Shown here one piece after another: positions 1 through 12,482 of a DNA stretch of 64,000 nucleotides. The stretch's first letter is position 1; the number at the start of each line of letters is the position of its first letter. The translations under genes and the position numbers were made by a program. Location: positions 18,212 through 82,211 of the forward strand of contig SGPL01000084.1 in NCBI GenBank assembly GCA_004802705.1, written 5' to 3'. Under the pieces are notes generated by a model. The model had not been told where the DNA came from. It made no database searches and was given only the letters and a program-made list of their open reading frames with translations. The stretch is from Bondarzewia mesenterica (lineage: Eukaryota > Basidiomycota > Agaricomycetes > Russulales > Bondarzewiaceae).

Positions 1-725
1 CCCTGTGACAGAGGCATTTGGAAGTATCTCCAAATAGCGCTGAAGACCTCACCGCAGGTCACAGCGTGGTCCTTGACAATCTCGAGCGGCATCCATCCTC
101 TCCTGATATCTCCTAGGTCCGCAGTACAAATTATCACGATTCGGTTGGACGAGGGATGGACGGCGGGTTTATCGCAGCATTTCGTTAAACATTCGGCGAT
201 GGGACGATGGTCGACATAAGAGCGACGTTTCAGCATATACCCAGTCTCTGGCTGCTGTGTAAGATCCCATTCTATCTGAGGCGTCTCTGGTTTCAAAAAA
301 TTCGGGGAAAGATAAGGAGCGATGTGGATGACGAGGGTGCGCGTTTGAGGAGGCCAATGGGTATCGGCAGGAAATCGCTGGGGGAGCGCTAGGGGCGCGG
401 GTGGGGCCGGCATAGGGATCGGTGCTGGGTAAGTTGGTGGGGCCGCAGCTGGAGGGGCTGCAGCTGGAGGAGGAGCCACAGCTGGAGCAGCTGGAGCAGC
501 TCGGTGTGGTACTGGTGGTAATGGAGGTGTCGCAGGAACGGCAGGAACCACGTTCGGAGTTGTGGTTTGCCAGCCTGGCCATGCTTGATTATCGTGGGGA
601 CCATACCAGAGATAGTGATTCGTATAAAAACTCGGTGCATGCATCGCGTTACCGTAGCCATACTCTGCAATTGGAGGTGCAGCGAACAAACGATTGGCAT
701 CGTCCATATTTTGAAAGGCGGGCAT
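1..725 (-). CDS. DUF6699-like protein, paralogue A (3' end off the window)
   Basis: A single open frame runs from an ATG at 725 to the left edge with no stop. The first ~120 residues are low-complexity Pro/Ala-rich. From about position 330 leftward the frame reads a folded domain with the core IEWDLTQQPE, then KPAVHPSS, RIVIICTADLG and HAVTCGEVFSAIWRYFQ. These segments line up one to one with the paralogue at 2729-3757 (WDLSQQPE, KPAVHPAA, IVIICNYDLG, RAITCGDVFHAIFYFLQ), which is the pattern I know as DUF6699 in agaricomycetes. Its function is unknown. The frame stays open upstream of 725 until a stop near 846, so an upstream 5' exon is possible. The last ~70 residues of the domain lie outside the window. 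Confident as a real gene, unsure of the start. Confidence 0.72.
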   Translation of the reverse strand, partial: MPAFQNMDDANRLFAAPPIAEYGYGNAMHAPSFYTNHYLWYGPHDNQAWPGWQTTTPNVVPAVPATPPLPPVPHRAAPAAPAVAPPPAAAPPAAAPPTYPAPIPMPAPPAPLALPQRFPADTHWPPQTRTLVIHIAPYLSPNFLKPETPQIEWDLTQQPETGYMLKRRSYVDHRPIAECLTKCCDKPAVHPSSNRIVIICTADLGDIRRGWMPLEIVKDHAVTCGEVFSAIWRYFQMPLSQ

Positions 726-2728
726 TTTTCGGCGATCTGCGAATGTATTCACGGGAGCTGGTGAACTGATGATAAAGTATGCCCGGCGTTGCTGAGCAGG
801 GCCAGGGTGTGCTACAAAGGCTTGTCCTTTCCCTGAAGCTTCTCATGAGTAACACCGTCTCAGAAACACATGAAATAATCGTATCACATACTAGGATTCC
901 TTAAATCCAAGTTTCGAGATACTTTTTGATTTTCAGGGCGACGATAATGGAGCTCTGGGGAGGTAATGGGAGGTGCAAATAAGATCGGCGATAGAGGAGT
1001 TCCTGGGGTGCGGCGTCCACAGCCAGTTGCCAGAGGATTGCGTGTCCGTCTGTGAAACCTACAACGGATGATCTTATTCCAAAAGCGACAGAGATGGAGG
1101 TCTCTTTTCTCGTTCATACCCTCGCGAGCGTCACGAGTTTAGGAAGAGGGTGCCTCTAGGCTGGACGAACACTAAAGGGACTGCCAATTATGCACCGACG
1201 AGGTCGTAAAGGGAGAAATGGGGATCTTTATATCTAGCCAGGAAAGCGTCTTCTTCTACAGTCTTGTAAGCATCCCGGAACATGCGCAGAGAGATGCCTA
1301 CAGAAACGCGCGACATCAAGTGCGAACCGCCTCTATGCTGTAAAGGATATAATTAGAGCACCGAAGACTTGGTTCTTGATTTGTACTAAAAGGAATAGAC
1401 ATGTGGCCGCTGAGGTGTCGGAAAGATTTTGAGGCCGGACGCACGCCAATCTTTGAGAAAGCATCAGTCGTTATGTAACGCTCAAGAGAGAGTGAGAGAG
1501 TGAGAGACTCGTCGCATCGCATTGGAGTAAACCCGCTATCGATGCGATCTATTACTGGATGTGAACGAGGCACAGGCGCGGCCAAATCCTATCGATAATA
1601 GGCGCGTACGAAGAGTACGAAGCTTCGACTTGATTATCATTTGATTTCATAAGAGCAAAGTTTAGACTCAGGAAGTCTTGGACCATTCAGAAAATTGTCA
1701 AAGGCCGTACAGTTCGCTGTTCGCTCTGTAGATGGGCAACAGCCTATCACGAACGTGTAGCTCACTACTCCCCGTCTGGCAAGTGCTCCGGTTTCGATTA
1801 CACCAAATCGAGACTCAAATGGGCGACTTACATGGAGAAGGAATGTGTTTCCGAGTATACAAGCAATCAAATGGATGGCTGCATCACGTCGGTGCCAACG
1901 TCGCCTGCGCGGAGCAGATCACCTCCTTGGGTCGTTCTCTCCGGCCGCATTCTATAGGCTGTATAGTGTAACGCCTCAGAGACAAGCGCACATACTAAAT
2001 GTCGTCGATTCTGATTCCGGGGAAAGCCGGCCCTTTCGTGTGTCTAATGCAGTATCAATACTGCCACATTGCTGGCCTGAACGACTCAATGACTCTGAAA
2101 GCAGTGAAGAGCCTACATATCAGTCTATGTAGCGAAATGAGCAAACGACAGCCACTGGCTTACCTGCAACCTTAACGGTCGCTCTTGATCATCGGATTGG
2201 GACACTAAGGTGCAAAATGGTTATGGTTAGGAGTGAATGGGTGTATTACCAGTGCAGCAATAATGCAGTGATACAATTACCCGGAGCACATGAGGCGAGA
2301 ATATCAGAGGAGAAAGCAGGATTTTGCGGCCGCGGAGTTGCTAGGGCAACAACTACAGGGAGCTACAGGGCTCCAGCTGAGAGCGCCTACAGGCACAAAT
2401 ATGTAAATAACTGCAAATATTGTAGTGGACTCAAATTGCGCACGTCCAACTCCTTTTCAAGGCATATAGCAAATTCAATTACACAGTCATTTCCTAGATT
2501 GTTCGTACAAATACAACAGCTAATATCGGCCTACAGGGTGTACATGGAAACCTGAATATGATGTGAACAAGCAAAACGCGCAGCAATGAATAAACGTAAG
2601 TACGTCAGGAGTTCGTCAGTATGGGATACAGCCAGGACATTGATCATGACATGATGAGACGTGATTTCGTTGAAAGAGTCGTAGATAATTAAAAATAAGT
2701 GATCGGATAGCCATTGTGAGCGATTGGT
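726..2728. other. Gene-free interval between DUF6699 paralogues
   Basis: I see no conserved reading frame here. A short GA-rich simple repeat (gagagagtgagag type) lies at about 1485-1510. The part nearest 726-900 is presumably the promoter and possibly a 5' exon of paralogue A. The part nearest 2700 is the 3' flank of paralogue B. Confidence 0.4.
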
Positions 2729-3757
2729 TCAACGCTGACTATTGAAACGCAAACGCAGTGTCCATGTCTCGTCTGCGCCGAGAACCACCGACAAACCTGC
2801 AAACTTCGCCTCGACACCGAGACAGTCCACCCGTTTCAGCCCCTGCCGCCTCTCGAATTCCGCCAGCCCAGGCGTGCGCCAACATCTCCGGTTACAACTA
2901 TCCCACATTTTCTGCCAGTTATTAGGGTCCAGACTGCAGATGTAGTCGACTTCCGTCGACGGCAGAGGCTCTTGAAGAAAATAGAAGATTGCGTGGAACA
3001 CATCTCCGCAAGTGATGGCACGATTTTTTTCTATGGCGATTGGACGCCAGTCGCGTCCTGTTTCCCCCAAATCATAGTTGCAGATGATCACTATCTTGAA
3101 TGCGGCAGGATGGACAGCAGGCTTCCAAAAATGTTTAGTCAATTCCTCTAAAGTCCCCCGACTCGTGGTGCGTTTTGCCGTCTCCGGTTGCTGTGAAAGA
3201 TCCCAATCGATGAGGGACCACGGCGGCTCCCTGGAATGTGACGTGAGCCAAGGAGCGACGTGAATTGGGAGATTGCGCTGTGTCGGTGGCCACTCCGTAT
3301 TCGCCCGAAATTGTGATGCTTGCGGCGTCCAGATCGGCGGTGGCCACGTCTGCGGAGTCCATGAAAGGGTACCGGCGGCGGGTACCTGGATATTCCAAGA
3401 TGGACCAGGTGTGATCCACGGAGGAGCAGCATTTGCGGGTTGCGGTGCGGGCGGGAAAGGAGACGCATGAGGTCTCGGAGGGAGGGGAGGGGGAGGTCTG
3501 GGACGGAGAGGAGAGGGACGACGTTGTGGGGGAAGTGGTGGAGGAGCATGAACTATGTTCGGAATGGTAGTTCGCCAGGGCGGTGCTGAATGAGGTTGGT
3601 AATGAGGCGTGCGACAAACGCACATATTCCCGCAGTTCCCACATCGCCCATAGTTAGAGCTTATCGAAGGCGCAGCAGGATATCGAGGTGTTTGCACGAA
3701 AGTGGTTCCAGGTGAACTCGGAGGTTCTGATGGCAGCACTGGCGGATACACCGACAT
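2729..3757 (-). CDS. DUF6699-like protein, paralogue B
   Basis: Uninterrupted frame of 342 codons from the ATG at 3757; an in-frame upstream ATG exists at 3889. I prefer 3757 because the stretch before it looks like leader sequence and the protein then begins MSVYPP. The N-terminal half is Pro-rich and disordered with a small Cys cluster (GRCGNCGNMCVC) near residue 45. The C-terminal ~160 residues form the DUF6699 domain (HVAPWL, LIDWDLSQQPE, KPAVHPAAFKIVIIC, ITCGDVFHAIF, RVDCLGVEAKFAGLSV). The role of this family is unknown. It lies about 2 kb upstream of paralogue A on the same strand, which suggests tandem duplication followed by strong divergence of the disordered half. Confidence 0.8.
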   Translation of the reverse strand: MSVYPPVLPSEPPSSPGTTFVQTPRYPAAPSISSNYGRCGNCGNMCVCRTPHYQPHSAPPWRTTIPNIVHAPPPLPPQRRPSPLRPRPPPPLPPRPHASPFPPAPQPANAAPPWITPGPSWNIQVPAAGTLSWTPQTWPPPIWTPQASQFRANTEWPPTQRNLPIHVAPWLTSHSREPPWSLIDWDLSQQPETAKRTTSRGTLEELTKHFWKPAVHPAAFKIVIICNYDLGETGRDWRPIAIEKNRAITCGDVFHAIFYFLQEPLPSTEVDYICSLDPNNWQKMWDSCNRRCWRTPGLAEFERRQGLKRVDCLGVEAKFAGLSVVLGADETWTLRLRFNSQR

Positions 3758-4799
3758 TCGTCTGACGTTACAATCTGATATGCGCCTGAAACGACTCAAA
3801 AACGACGTCAAGCAGCGAAACATAGTGTGCGTACTAAAACACAGAACGCTTGAGCATACATATTCAGAGCTGAGGAAGTTTGTGATCACGTACCCGGACG
3901 ATGTATTGCGCTTGCTGGGCTGACCTGCAGCTAGATCTTGCTATCGGCTGGATTCTGAGTGCACGGAGCGAGAACTGAAGAGGACACCTTCTCAAGTAAT
4001 TGCAGGTCTTTATGCTTTATGAGTCGGGCAATCGTAAGGGACGTCGATCACGTAGACCGTTCGTTGACCTAAATGAAGGGATGAGCTTTCGAGTATTGGG
4101 AGGATGTCCCTTGTATCCTGGTGATCGGCTCCTGAATTAGATATAAGGGCACAACTGCTACCTATCAGATCGGGGACTACACCACTATCAGGTCAGTACG
4201 GTCGAGCGAGGTTGGACGGAGGCTCACGATGGGACAAAAACGTCTCGGTCGAATGAGAAGAAAAAGCACAGCAGCCGCTACCATGCCGACGAAAAAAAAA
4301 CGATGGTACATCAGAGTCAAGGGACAATAAACGGGAACGTCAGGCGAGGTGCCATTGAAGATCAAAAGAACAAGAACAAAAGGACCTGTGATCTCCTGAT
4401 AAGGCATCTACACATCGATGCTCGGGTAATGCAGCCACGAGGGTATAGGCGCTCGTGAATATGTATGCGTATGTTCGATAGCTCGTATATGTATACATGT
4501 TTATCCAGATTTAGAACCCTCAAAGAGGGGGGAAAACGTAGGCTCACCTAAGGTCGATGTCGCAGCAATTTCACTTTTCTGAATCGAAGGCGGGTCCCGT
4601 CACAGCCGACACAAGCGACCGCTATTCAAAGAAAGAATATGAACAGGCCATAGCATATTAAAAAAAACTGGTTCTGAACTTCACGCTTTCTCGACAATCG
4701 TTCAACGCATGATCAGCTCGACGACGCCGCCGATCGTCAAGTGCTGCCTAATTGTCTCTGACTGGGTCAACAAGGTCCAAGCGGATGGATAGGGTGCGT
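3758..4799. other. Gene-free interval
   Basis: Upstream flank of DUF6699 paralogue B. No conserved frame, repeat or structural RNA was recognised. Short A-runs occur near 4293 and 4660. Confidence 0.35.
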
Positions 4800-7565
4800 T
4801 TACGGTCCAAATTTGATAGTCCTAAGTGAGATCCATCGATCGTCTGGTAAGACAAGGGCAACAATAAAGCGCGGACTCACAAGTCGGAGATCAAAACAGG
4901 CAATCTCCTGAGGGAAGGCTGCGCCAAATTCAACGACACCCGGATCAACAGGACGAATGCACTTGCAGGAGGTCCAGAACACTCACTGTTCCATGTATGT
5001 ATATACAATACAGTAACAGCCCGACCCGAATTCACATGGGATAGCCTCCATTGTACACAGCCCAGCATTATGCCATATGGTCAGAGTACAGCCGAACCCA
5101 TCATGGATGCGCAGCCGGAAGGACGAAGGAACAAGTTCAAAAAGCGTGTCGGATTCGCATGCGTTGTGGTCAAGAATATCAAATTCCCTGACGGAGCGTA
5201 GATGGCATAAATGACCGGGTACCGATGACGTGCGGTCAATCAATCCTAAATNGTCGCAGGCGGTGAAATCCCCATCGAGAGTACATGAAGCCCATAACCG
5301 TTCATTGAGTGATGCTGGTGAACCAGGAGTCGTGGAAGNGGCATACAGCGCGTGACAATGGCGGCAAAAGATAAACGAAGAGGTTAAGACTCCGACGATA
5401 GAATCTGCCAAAGATAGACGCTNGTATTCTCCAGCCATAGAGCANCGNCGAGAGGCGGTTGGGTTNGTGGCAGAGCACGTCCTTTACCCTCACTGGCANC
5501 GTGATCATACGCTCGATAGGTAAANGGGTNCTCGCTAAAGCGAGTACGGNGTGTCATATGCTCCTATACACTGANGCAAGATACATANATGCTGCGNCTG
5601 AGGAAAGGCGAGTACCTATCAACAAGCNGTGCAGCACATCCTCAGTGGGAGAGACGATCTCGGACCAATCCTTGCAACGGCCTCCCTGTGACCTGGGCAT
5701 CAAGACGGACAAACCCTCCAAAACGACCGAGGCCAGCGTGNCGACTTCAACGGCCCAGAATGAAAGTAGACGACCACAATCCGNATATAGCGCGACGAGC
5801 ACACGCCCNTGAACTTCAACCGCCAAAGCCCGAATCAAAGAAATCCNGCGAGNTCGGAGACAAGAGTCTCCGTAAACACACGGGACCCTTGTGTAATGTA
5901 TATGTCTCGAAGGAAAAACGACTTTTACCTCGAACGAACGGTCTTCTCCCGCTTGGAGTCTGATGCGCGGGACGGGGAACTCGGGCGGCCGCAAAGAGGA
6001 TGATTTATACNTCGATCTGCACGGGGAAAACATGACCGATGACCATCAATCAAGCGAAGCCAATANCCATCAGCATCCAAAGCCCTCTATGCGCGATAAG
6101 AGCCACAACAAGCACGATGGCGGGACCGCTTGGTCCCCTTGANNTTTTTTGGCTATTCAATCGACAAAGGTTATGTTCCAGTGCCATGCGCTCCGGCTCA
6201 CAGATCAAAGTCGATGAATATCAGAGGATAGAATTATAGCGGGAGAAGACTGTAAAGAGGCAGTCCGTACCGCATGCTCGCATTGACGGCGCTTCCTCGT
6301 TGTCAGTTTCCAGGGCTAATGTTCTCAAAAGAGAATGCCTTCATCGTGCTGCCGCCTTCGCTCTCCAAGATGCCCAACTCTGTGTGGGAANACAGTTGCA
6401 TGACGCCGTCAGACGCAAGCGTGGCATCCATCGCTCGAGAGGTGTAGCGCGCATANGACAGGCCAAGATACATGATGCGGACACAAGAAAACCATACACG
6501 AAAGGGTGATGCAAGGTGGATACCAGCTTTGGAACTGCATTCCGTGACAGCGCCGACCGTGCCACGAGCATCCCCAAGAAGAGGGTGCTGGCTAGCAATC
6601 AATCAATCAAGATCAGAAATCCGAACAGCATCGCTGCGGCNCNCCATGTCTCGTCTGGAATCAGCCCGCCTTGCAACCTCTGAAGAAGAAGAAAGAAAGA
6701 AAAAAAGAGGATATCGACGGCACCGAAGGGTAGTTCTCGAGGATGACTGAACGTAACTTCGACAAGCTGCCCAGGATAGGCAGCAGACAAGAGCACCGGA
6801 CAAGATACACCCGTGAGTCTCGAAGCGCCTACGGTGGAGGCTGCGTCGCGTGTCCACTGCACAAACTCCGAACAAGAGCAGCCGAAGGTCACAGAAGCAG
6901 CAACCGACGAGAATACCTGCTTCTCATCCAACTCAAGCCCCTTCCGATCGTCTGCGTGGGACTCGCCGACCCATCGATGATGATCAAGCAGCGTCGACAC
7001 GCCCCTCAATGACCGCGGGGGCACACGGTAATATGCACAGAGATGGATGCACACGCAGGTCGCAGAACAGAAGGTGAGTCGGGCGATGCCTGGCACCAAT
7101 AGAGAGCTCGGAATGGGCTTACCGTCGGCGAGAGCAAAGATCGGGGAAAAGCGGTATCGCTGCGCCGAAATGATCTGTACGCATTTGGAGATTATAGCCC
7201 AACTGCACGGATCGGGTGACGACTGTGCGAAGAAGGCGTCATCTGAGCACGGCGGGTCAAACAGCGGAGACGCCAAGGTCGAACAAGTCCCCAACTTCGG
7301 AGGTGCAGAACTGGGAACGTAATTGTGGGCACCTGAATCAAGCAGGGTGCGTCAGTACGATGATGAAAACGGTACGCAGGTGGCTCATCCCGAAAGCTTG
7401 CGTGATGTTGGAACATTCACTTGTTCTGAGATAAGCGTGCGCTGTCGATGGAATAAGCTTATAGAGGCTAGTGCAGCATCGCCATCTTTCGACATTCGAA
7501 AATTCAACAGCAAGTAGGAAGAAGACATACGCAAGCCAAAAAAAAATGACGTGTATGAACATATT
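4800..7565 (-). other. N-rich stretch with possible fragments of a multi-exon membrane protein
   Basis: More than twenty isolated N positions fall between 5252 and 6643. On the minus strand several frame fragments are strongly hydrophobic: one at about 7500-7562 (FFWLAYVFFLLAVEF), one near 6600-6650 (AAAMLFGFLILID), one near 6090-6140 (AIVLVVALIAHRGLWML) and one near 5370-5430 (ADSIVGVLTSSFIF). Intron-like donors such as the GTAAGC near 7118 occur between them. This spacing would fit a seven-helix basidiomycete membrane protein, but I could not join exons in one consistent frame. No family assignment is made, and the region may instead be decayed or poorly assembled. Confidence 0.2.
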
Positions 7566-9552
7566 GAGAAGGACGACAGTGTGCGCGCTGCACTGTCGAC
7601 GCTCTCTCTATACCCTAGGTCTGAACCGCGGAATCAGGCAGTGCGCGTCGGCGGTACGGGAGCGGAGGATGCGCATACAGACAGAACCTCTCCCGCGTGA
7701 TTCGACTTGAAGCTTCAGCAAAAAGAGAGGGGGTGAGCAGACCCGTCACGTGTCAGTCGAGAGTGGATCAACGAGCAGAGCGCGAGAAATAGAAAGTATG
7801 TTCGAGAGGCGTTTCAGCTGTGAGCTCCGCGCGTCACTATCCTCTTTCCAGCAGTTACGATGGCACAACGGAGCTGTCGTCAACATGCGTTCTCAATCGT
7901 GGACATGGATTATAGACGTCTAGACACTCGCAGGAATAAGAAATCCGAGTCGGGAGGGTGTTTCAACACATAGTACTGTCTCCGTCTGGAAAGGGCGGAG
8001 AGGCAACTCCAAGCCGCATCGTATGGGTTTAAAGGCAGTTGACAGAGGAGGGCACCGCTGCACTCCACTGCATCCGCGTCGTTCGTCCGACGCGCGCGAA
8101 TTGAGTTTGACCATGTACCCGGACCGATTCGTTCCAAAGACCGCGACGAGAAACACGAGACATAACTATAAGTAAAGTGGACGCGTACCTCTCGTGCAAG
8201 GGAGGAGCACGCGGCCGGAGGAGGAAGATCATGATCATGATGGCAAGTCCTCTACGACGTCATACGCACAAGGCGTCCAACGAGTCCAACGGGACTTTCC
8301 ACAGACACTCGCACGCACGCATATCTGCAAACCTTCCGACCCTGCCCGAAGTCCCCGCGTACTCCAAGGACCATCACATATACTCACGCTAAGATAAGCA
8401 TGTATGCGAGAGCAGCGAGACAGAGACTGACGAATACGGATCGCCACGTCCCGCCCCCGCCGCACTCTCCATTGTGCATTCTGAAAAGGCATCTCCTCTC
8501 CGCAAGCCCGGTCGTGTGAGGACACAGGGCAGAGGGTTCGGCGGGGGGTCAGCCGCCCGTGACGCGTGCTCCTATCCCGGCGGACGCAGAGGGAACGCAC
8601 GGATGGATTGGACACTGGACAGCGAGCGAGGACGGTGGTAGTGGGATGCTGTTGTCGACGAGGTGTACGTTACGGGTCCCATCGCACTTGGATCCTAGTA
8701 TTTTTGCAGGCCAGTCCACATATGGAAAAGAATTTGGGGGTTTTTCGAGAGAAGACGACAGCTGGATCCGGATGCGGAAGAGTCGACCTTCGAGGGGAAA
8801 AAGCCTCCGTGATCGAGGAGAACAACGTCGCGTGACTCGATCGCGGACAACATCCATTTCGGGACGCGACGTTGCGCCCAATCTTGACGCGTCTTTCCCC
8901 CGTCTGCACAAAGACAAGACCGAGTCGACGAGTCACGCCTCATAGCGAGCACCACATACACATAAAGACGGTCTTTATTGACTGTTCTCGGTACATTGTA
9001 TCTGATGTTTTCCTCTAATAATGTCGTACAAATCCACACCAAGTATGCGTATGCGCGTTCCTATCGTAACAACAGCCTGCGTATCATGACCCATGAAGAA
9101 GTGGGGGGAAAACGTCTACACATCGTGCTCGTCATCATGTCGTTTGCTCGTATAACGTCAAAAATAAAGGGTGCCGGTGAAAGGCGAACGAAAAAAAGAA
9201 GAGAAAAAGGAATAAGAAGGCTTTGCGAATATTGGATGGAATAAAGAGAATAAGAAATAGGGAATAAGGGATAGGGATAAACGTCCAGTCCATGCTGATG
9301 TCGGCTCAGGAATTAAGGAGTCACGGCAGGGTAATTAAGGTAAGGAAGCCGCGGTGGTTGGATGGTGATGCTGGCGGTGATGGCGGCGGCGGCGGTGCGG
9401 GGAAGGGATGGGGTATGGTTACAATGTCGTCGGGCGGTCCGTGCGGCTGTGACGGAGTGGTGTACAGATTTACTTTTCCTTCTTCTTCTGCATCTGCGAA
9501 AATCTTCTTCGTCCGCTTCTTCCTTCTCTCTTCCTCCTGGGCCCGAGGCCCA
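7566..9552. other. Interval with no supportable gene
   Basis: Several overlapping open frames exist on both strands, but none shows a recognisable domain, biased composition or consistent splice sites. The stretch 9180-9280 is A/G-rich. Confidence 0.3.
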
Positions 9553-10297
9553 TCACCGCGTCGAGAAGAACCAGACGTCCTCCTTGGATCCCGAAACCCT
9601 GTACATAGCCTCGACGCGGGTCTTTCCACACAACACGTCGACCCTCCTGACGCCCTTCTTCTTCTCCGCCTCTTGGCGATGCCCCGCGGCCCGCCAACGC
9701 GCGTCGTATGCTCGACTGACAGCAGCAGCGTCCTTCAGGGACTCCCACTCCTCCCTCCGGATTTGTGTGCGGAGGGTGACGTAGAGGGTGGTGAGGACGT
9801 CGGCGACGGTGACGTATTGACTGCCGGGCGACGCTGTCGGGACGGGGTACACGTTGATGGACCAGGGGAGAAGTTGACAGCAGAAGGTGAGTTTGGGGAA
9901 GGGTGGGTGCGTGGCGGGTGCGGCGAGCGTGGAGGCGGAGAGCATGGGGTTGTGGGCGGACACGGGGTGTGTGAGGTCGAACGCGAGGTTGAGAGCGGCC
10001 AGCGCGGGGTGGATGTGCACGGACGAAGGTTGGGGGGGACGGAATGTAGGTGGGGAGGTGGGCGGGGGAGAGGGCGTGTGAGGGCGGGGACGGGGTATAC
10101 ACTTTCGGTTGCAAAAGAGACGGGACGTAGGCGAGCGGGCTTGGTCGCGAGGTGGGTGCTGGCTCGTAGAGGGAGGGGTGGGGGAGTTGTGGAGGTGTTG
10201 CTGGACCGTCTGAGGACGCGGACGAGAGAGGGGACTCTGAGCGAAAGTCGCGAACCTCGGCGACGGGATTGAAATGGACGCGACGTGGAGCTGCCAT
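9553..10297 (-). CDS. DUF6699-like protein, third copy, frameshifted at a G-run
   Basis: The start at 10297 opens a ~90-residue disordered region rich in Pro and Ser (MAAPRRVHFNPVAEV onward). The frame then switches by one base at the run of seven G on the plus strand (10032-10038). After the switch the frame reads the domain: HIHPALAALNLAFDL, then PATHPPFPKLTF, LLPWSINVYP, YVTVADVLTTLYVTLR, EWESLKD and a final GVRRVDVLCGKT. That order is characteristic of DUF6699. Removing one G gives 248 codons with a single stop at 9553. No AG acceptor lies between the two parts, so an intron does not explain the shift. Either a sequencing error or a recent inactivation is possible. It is diverged from the pair at 1-3757 and function is unknown. 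Confidence 0.72.
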
Positions 10298-11809
10298 CGT
10301 GTCTGTCTGAAGCAGAAGCGGGTGTTGGAGGGATGTGCTGGTGGGAACGGAAGTGGGTGGTTTAGAGTGGTGGGAAAGCGGGGGTCGGAAGAGAGAGGGT
10401 GTTGTTTAAATAAGTCGGGGGAGTGGACAGCAACGTCGGGAGGATAAAAAGCAATATGGATCCATAAAGGAAGGCTGGCAACCTTGGGCTTGGTTTCCCG
10501 TCAGACCGGCGTCGGGACTCGGAGCAGAACAGGCCCAGCGCAGCCATGCATTGGGGACCGTTCAAGATGACATACGCGCCCCCTTTCGTGTATATTTTGG
10601 TTTTGGCTGTGTGGAAAGAATTCGAGGGGGTGGCTGGTTGACTCAGAAATTCGAGGATGGTCCCTCAGCACCGCACCAAACTCGTCCAAATTCGGATAAA
10701 TTTCACCGCCACTGATTGGGTCGCTGACGACCGTCCGCTCAACAAGAGCAGGAAAATCTTTGTCATCATCTCCATTGCTCAGACCATGTCTCCAACTCGA
10801 TCGTTCGCGTTTTCATGCGCAGTCGTCGTGGTTGGTCCTTGATTTCTTGCTTTTGTCTGCGCATCGTGATTCATCACCTCTGGACGGTCTCTGGTCCACG
10901 TTCCATCCTCTCCCTTCACAGTCTCGCGTTTCACTCCCGTCGATTGTCCCCGAGTCGACTGCGCGCGTGCGCGTGCCCTATTTCGAGTATCGACGCTTTC
11001 TCGAGCTCTTTGGGTCTCCGGCGCGCACAGCACTTGCACGCCGGGTCCGTGTCTGTTCCGAACTGAGACCAGGATCAGTACTCAGTCTCCAACCAATATA
11101 TCGCAATGCTTTCCAGTCCATAATCGATCATAATCCCCGGCTCCGGACCACACAGTGCGCCGCTGACTTGAGCTACTTGGCCGTGCCTTTGCAATATTGC
11201 GATCGCATCCTGTGTCCCAGGACCACTTTCTCGTGCCACCTCCTCCGCCACGTACCTCGGAGCTGGGTACCTGACAATAGCATCAAACGAAACGCTGCAC
11301 TGCGTATACGCAGCCCGCAATATAGCCCTCGCCATGCAACTATCCGGGCCTGAGCTCGTCAGTAACCACTAGTTTGATCCTCCATACCTGGGCATATTTC
11401 ACCGCACGACGCGTCTTTATCCATACGCGTATGTGGATGCAATGCCAACCGTACACGTGGTTCGCAACCCGTATATGGCCAACGAATGCGTACGTGTCCG
11501 ATGTATACGCGCCAATATACGCGCACCGCAACGTCGCGTACTTGAATCAGCTGAGTAAGTGCGGAATACGCTGCGTATCGCTTCGCGAAAACCCCTCTTT
11601 TATTTGCTCTCAGCATCAGCAGAGCCGTTGATGCGCAACTCGTCCCCCATTTACAAGGAACGAAGCGGGGAGATGGGGAAGGGGGAAGGCCCGTCGTGAC
11701 GGGACTTCTTTTGCCCCGGATTCGCAAAGTTACGGGTCGTATCCAAATTCGTCGGGAGGTGGATACATTGAGTTGACTTAGTAACTTGTTCACGAATGCG
11801 ACTTTGCAA
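10298..11809. other. Interval with no supportable gene
   Basis: Long overlapping frames at 10760-11353 (plus) and 11359-11988 (minus) have no recognisable domain and look like chance open frames in GC-rich DNA. The first ~200 bases include the promoter of the DUF6699 gene. Confidence 0.3.
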
Positions 11810-12482
11810 ATGGCAACAACATTGGGCGCTGATGGCGACGCACTGCAATGGCATCTCCCAACGATCTCCTCTGATCTCGACCTCGGTCGAGCTCCCTGCA
11901 AGGTATGCGGTATCATGGTAAGCCAGTGACCCATCAGATCTTCGTCCCCTTCAGCAATCGTCTTTGTTGACGCAAGTGATTGGCACACGTACAGACATGC
12001 AAAGATACCTCCAGTTGCGGCGCAGATGACGACGCGAACATCCTTTCTACGATCTCAGCTCCTTCTCCCGTCCCCGTAAGTTTTCCAAGGATTGATGCGG
12101 CATGGCCCGAATGGGCGAATCGAACGCCCGTTATATCCAACCGGCATCTTGCTGACGCTGGATCACCAAGCGTGCAAGTACATGCATACCGTAAGTGAAG
12201 TATGGCGCGACGCTACTCACGCTCCACGCGCCTCGACGTGATGCCGAGCGACTTATGTCCGTGATGGACTCCCTCGGTGCGGCTTGCGCAGTCATCATTC
12301 CTGCTGATGATATGTCGCTAACGGGATCGCTTGGCTGCGCTCGAGAGGATACGGCAAGTCGGTGGATCCACTTGACGGAAACGTTTCCTCCCTCTGACAG
12401 ACGCGAGCTGCGCAAGATCTTGTCACTCGCCTTGGCGGCATGTGTGGGGTTTTGCGGTTTTTCGTCGTGCTTAGCGCACTAA
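11810..12482 (+). CDS. Possible multi-exon hypothetical gene
   Basis: An ATG at 11810 starts a 36-codon exon ending in ATG|GTAAGC at 11917. A well-formed acceptor (ACGTACAG) follows at 11994, then a 27-codon exon ending at GTAAGT (12076). The two exons are in phase and contain PCKVCGIM and CKDTSSCG, a short Cys-containing stretch. A third frame at 12195-12482 is open for 95 codons but I could not connect it in phase to exon 2. No homology is recognised, so this is only a splice-signal candidate. Confidence 0.22.

Noticed and set aside
4983..5438. Resemblance of a minus-strand frame to a basidiomycete seven-helix (DUF6534-like) protein
   Set aside because: Only isolated hydrophobic pieces match; exons could not be joined in one frame, so no family is assigned.
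9470..10297. 275-codon minus-strand frame as one continuous protein
   Set aside because: After the G7 run this frame turns into arginine/glycine-rich sequence, while the neighbouring frame carries the DUF6699 domain.
10760..11353. 197-codon plus-strand open frame
   Set aside because: Composition is arginine/serine-rich without domain or splice support, as expected for chance frames in GC-rich DNA.
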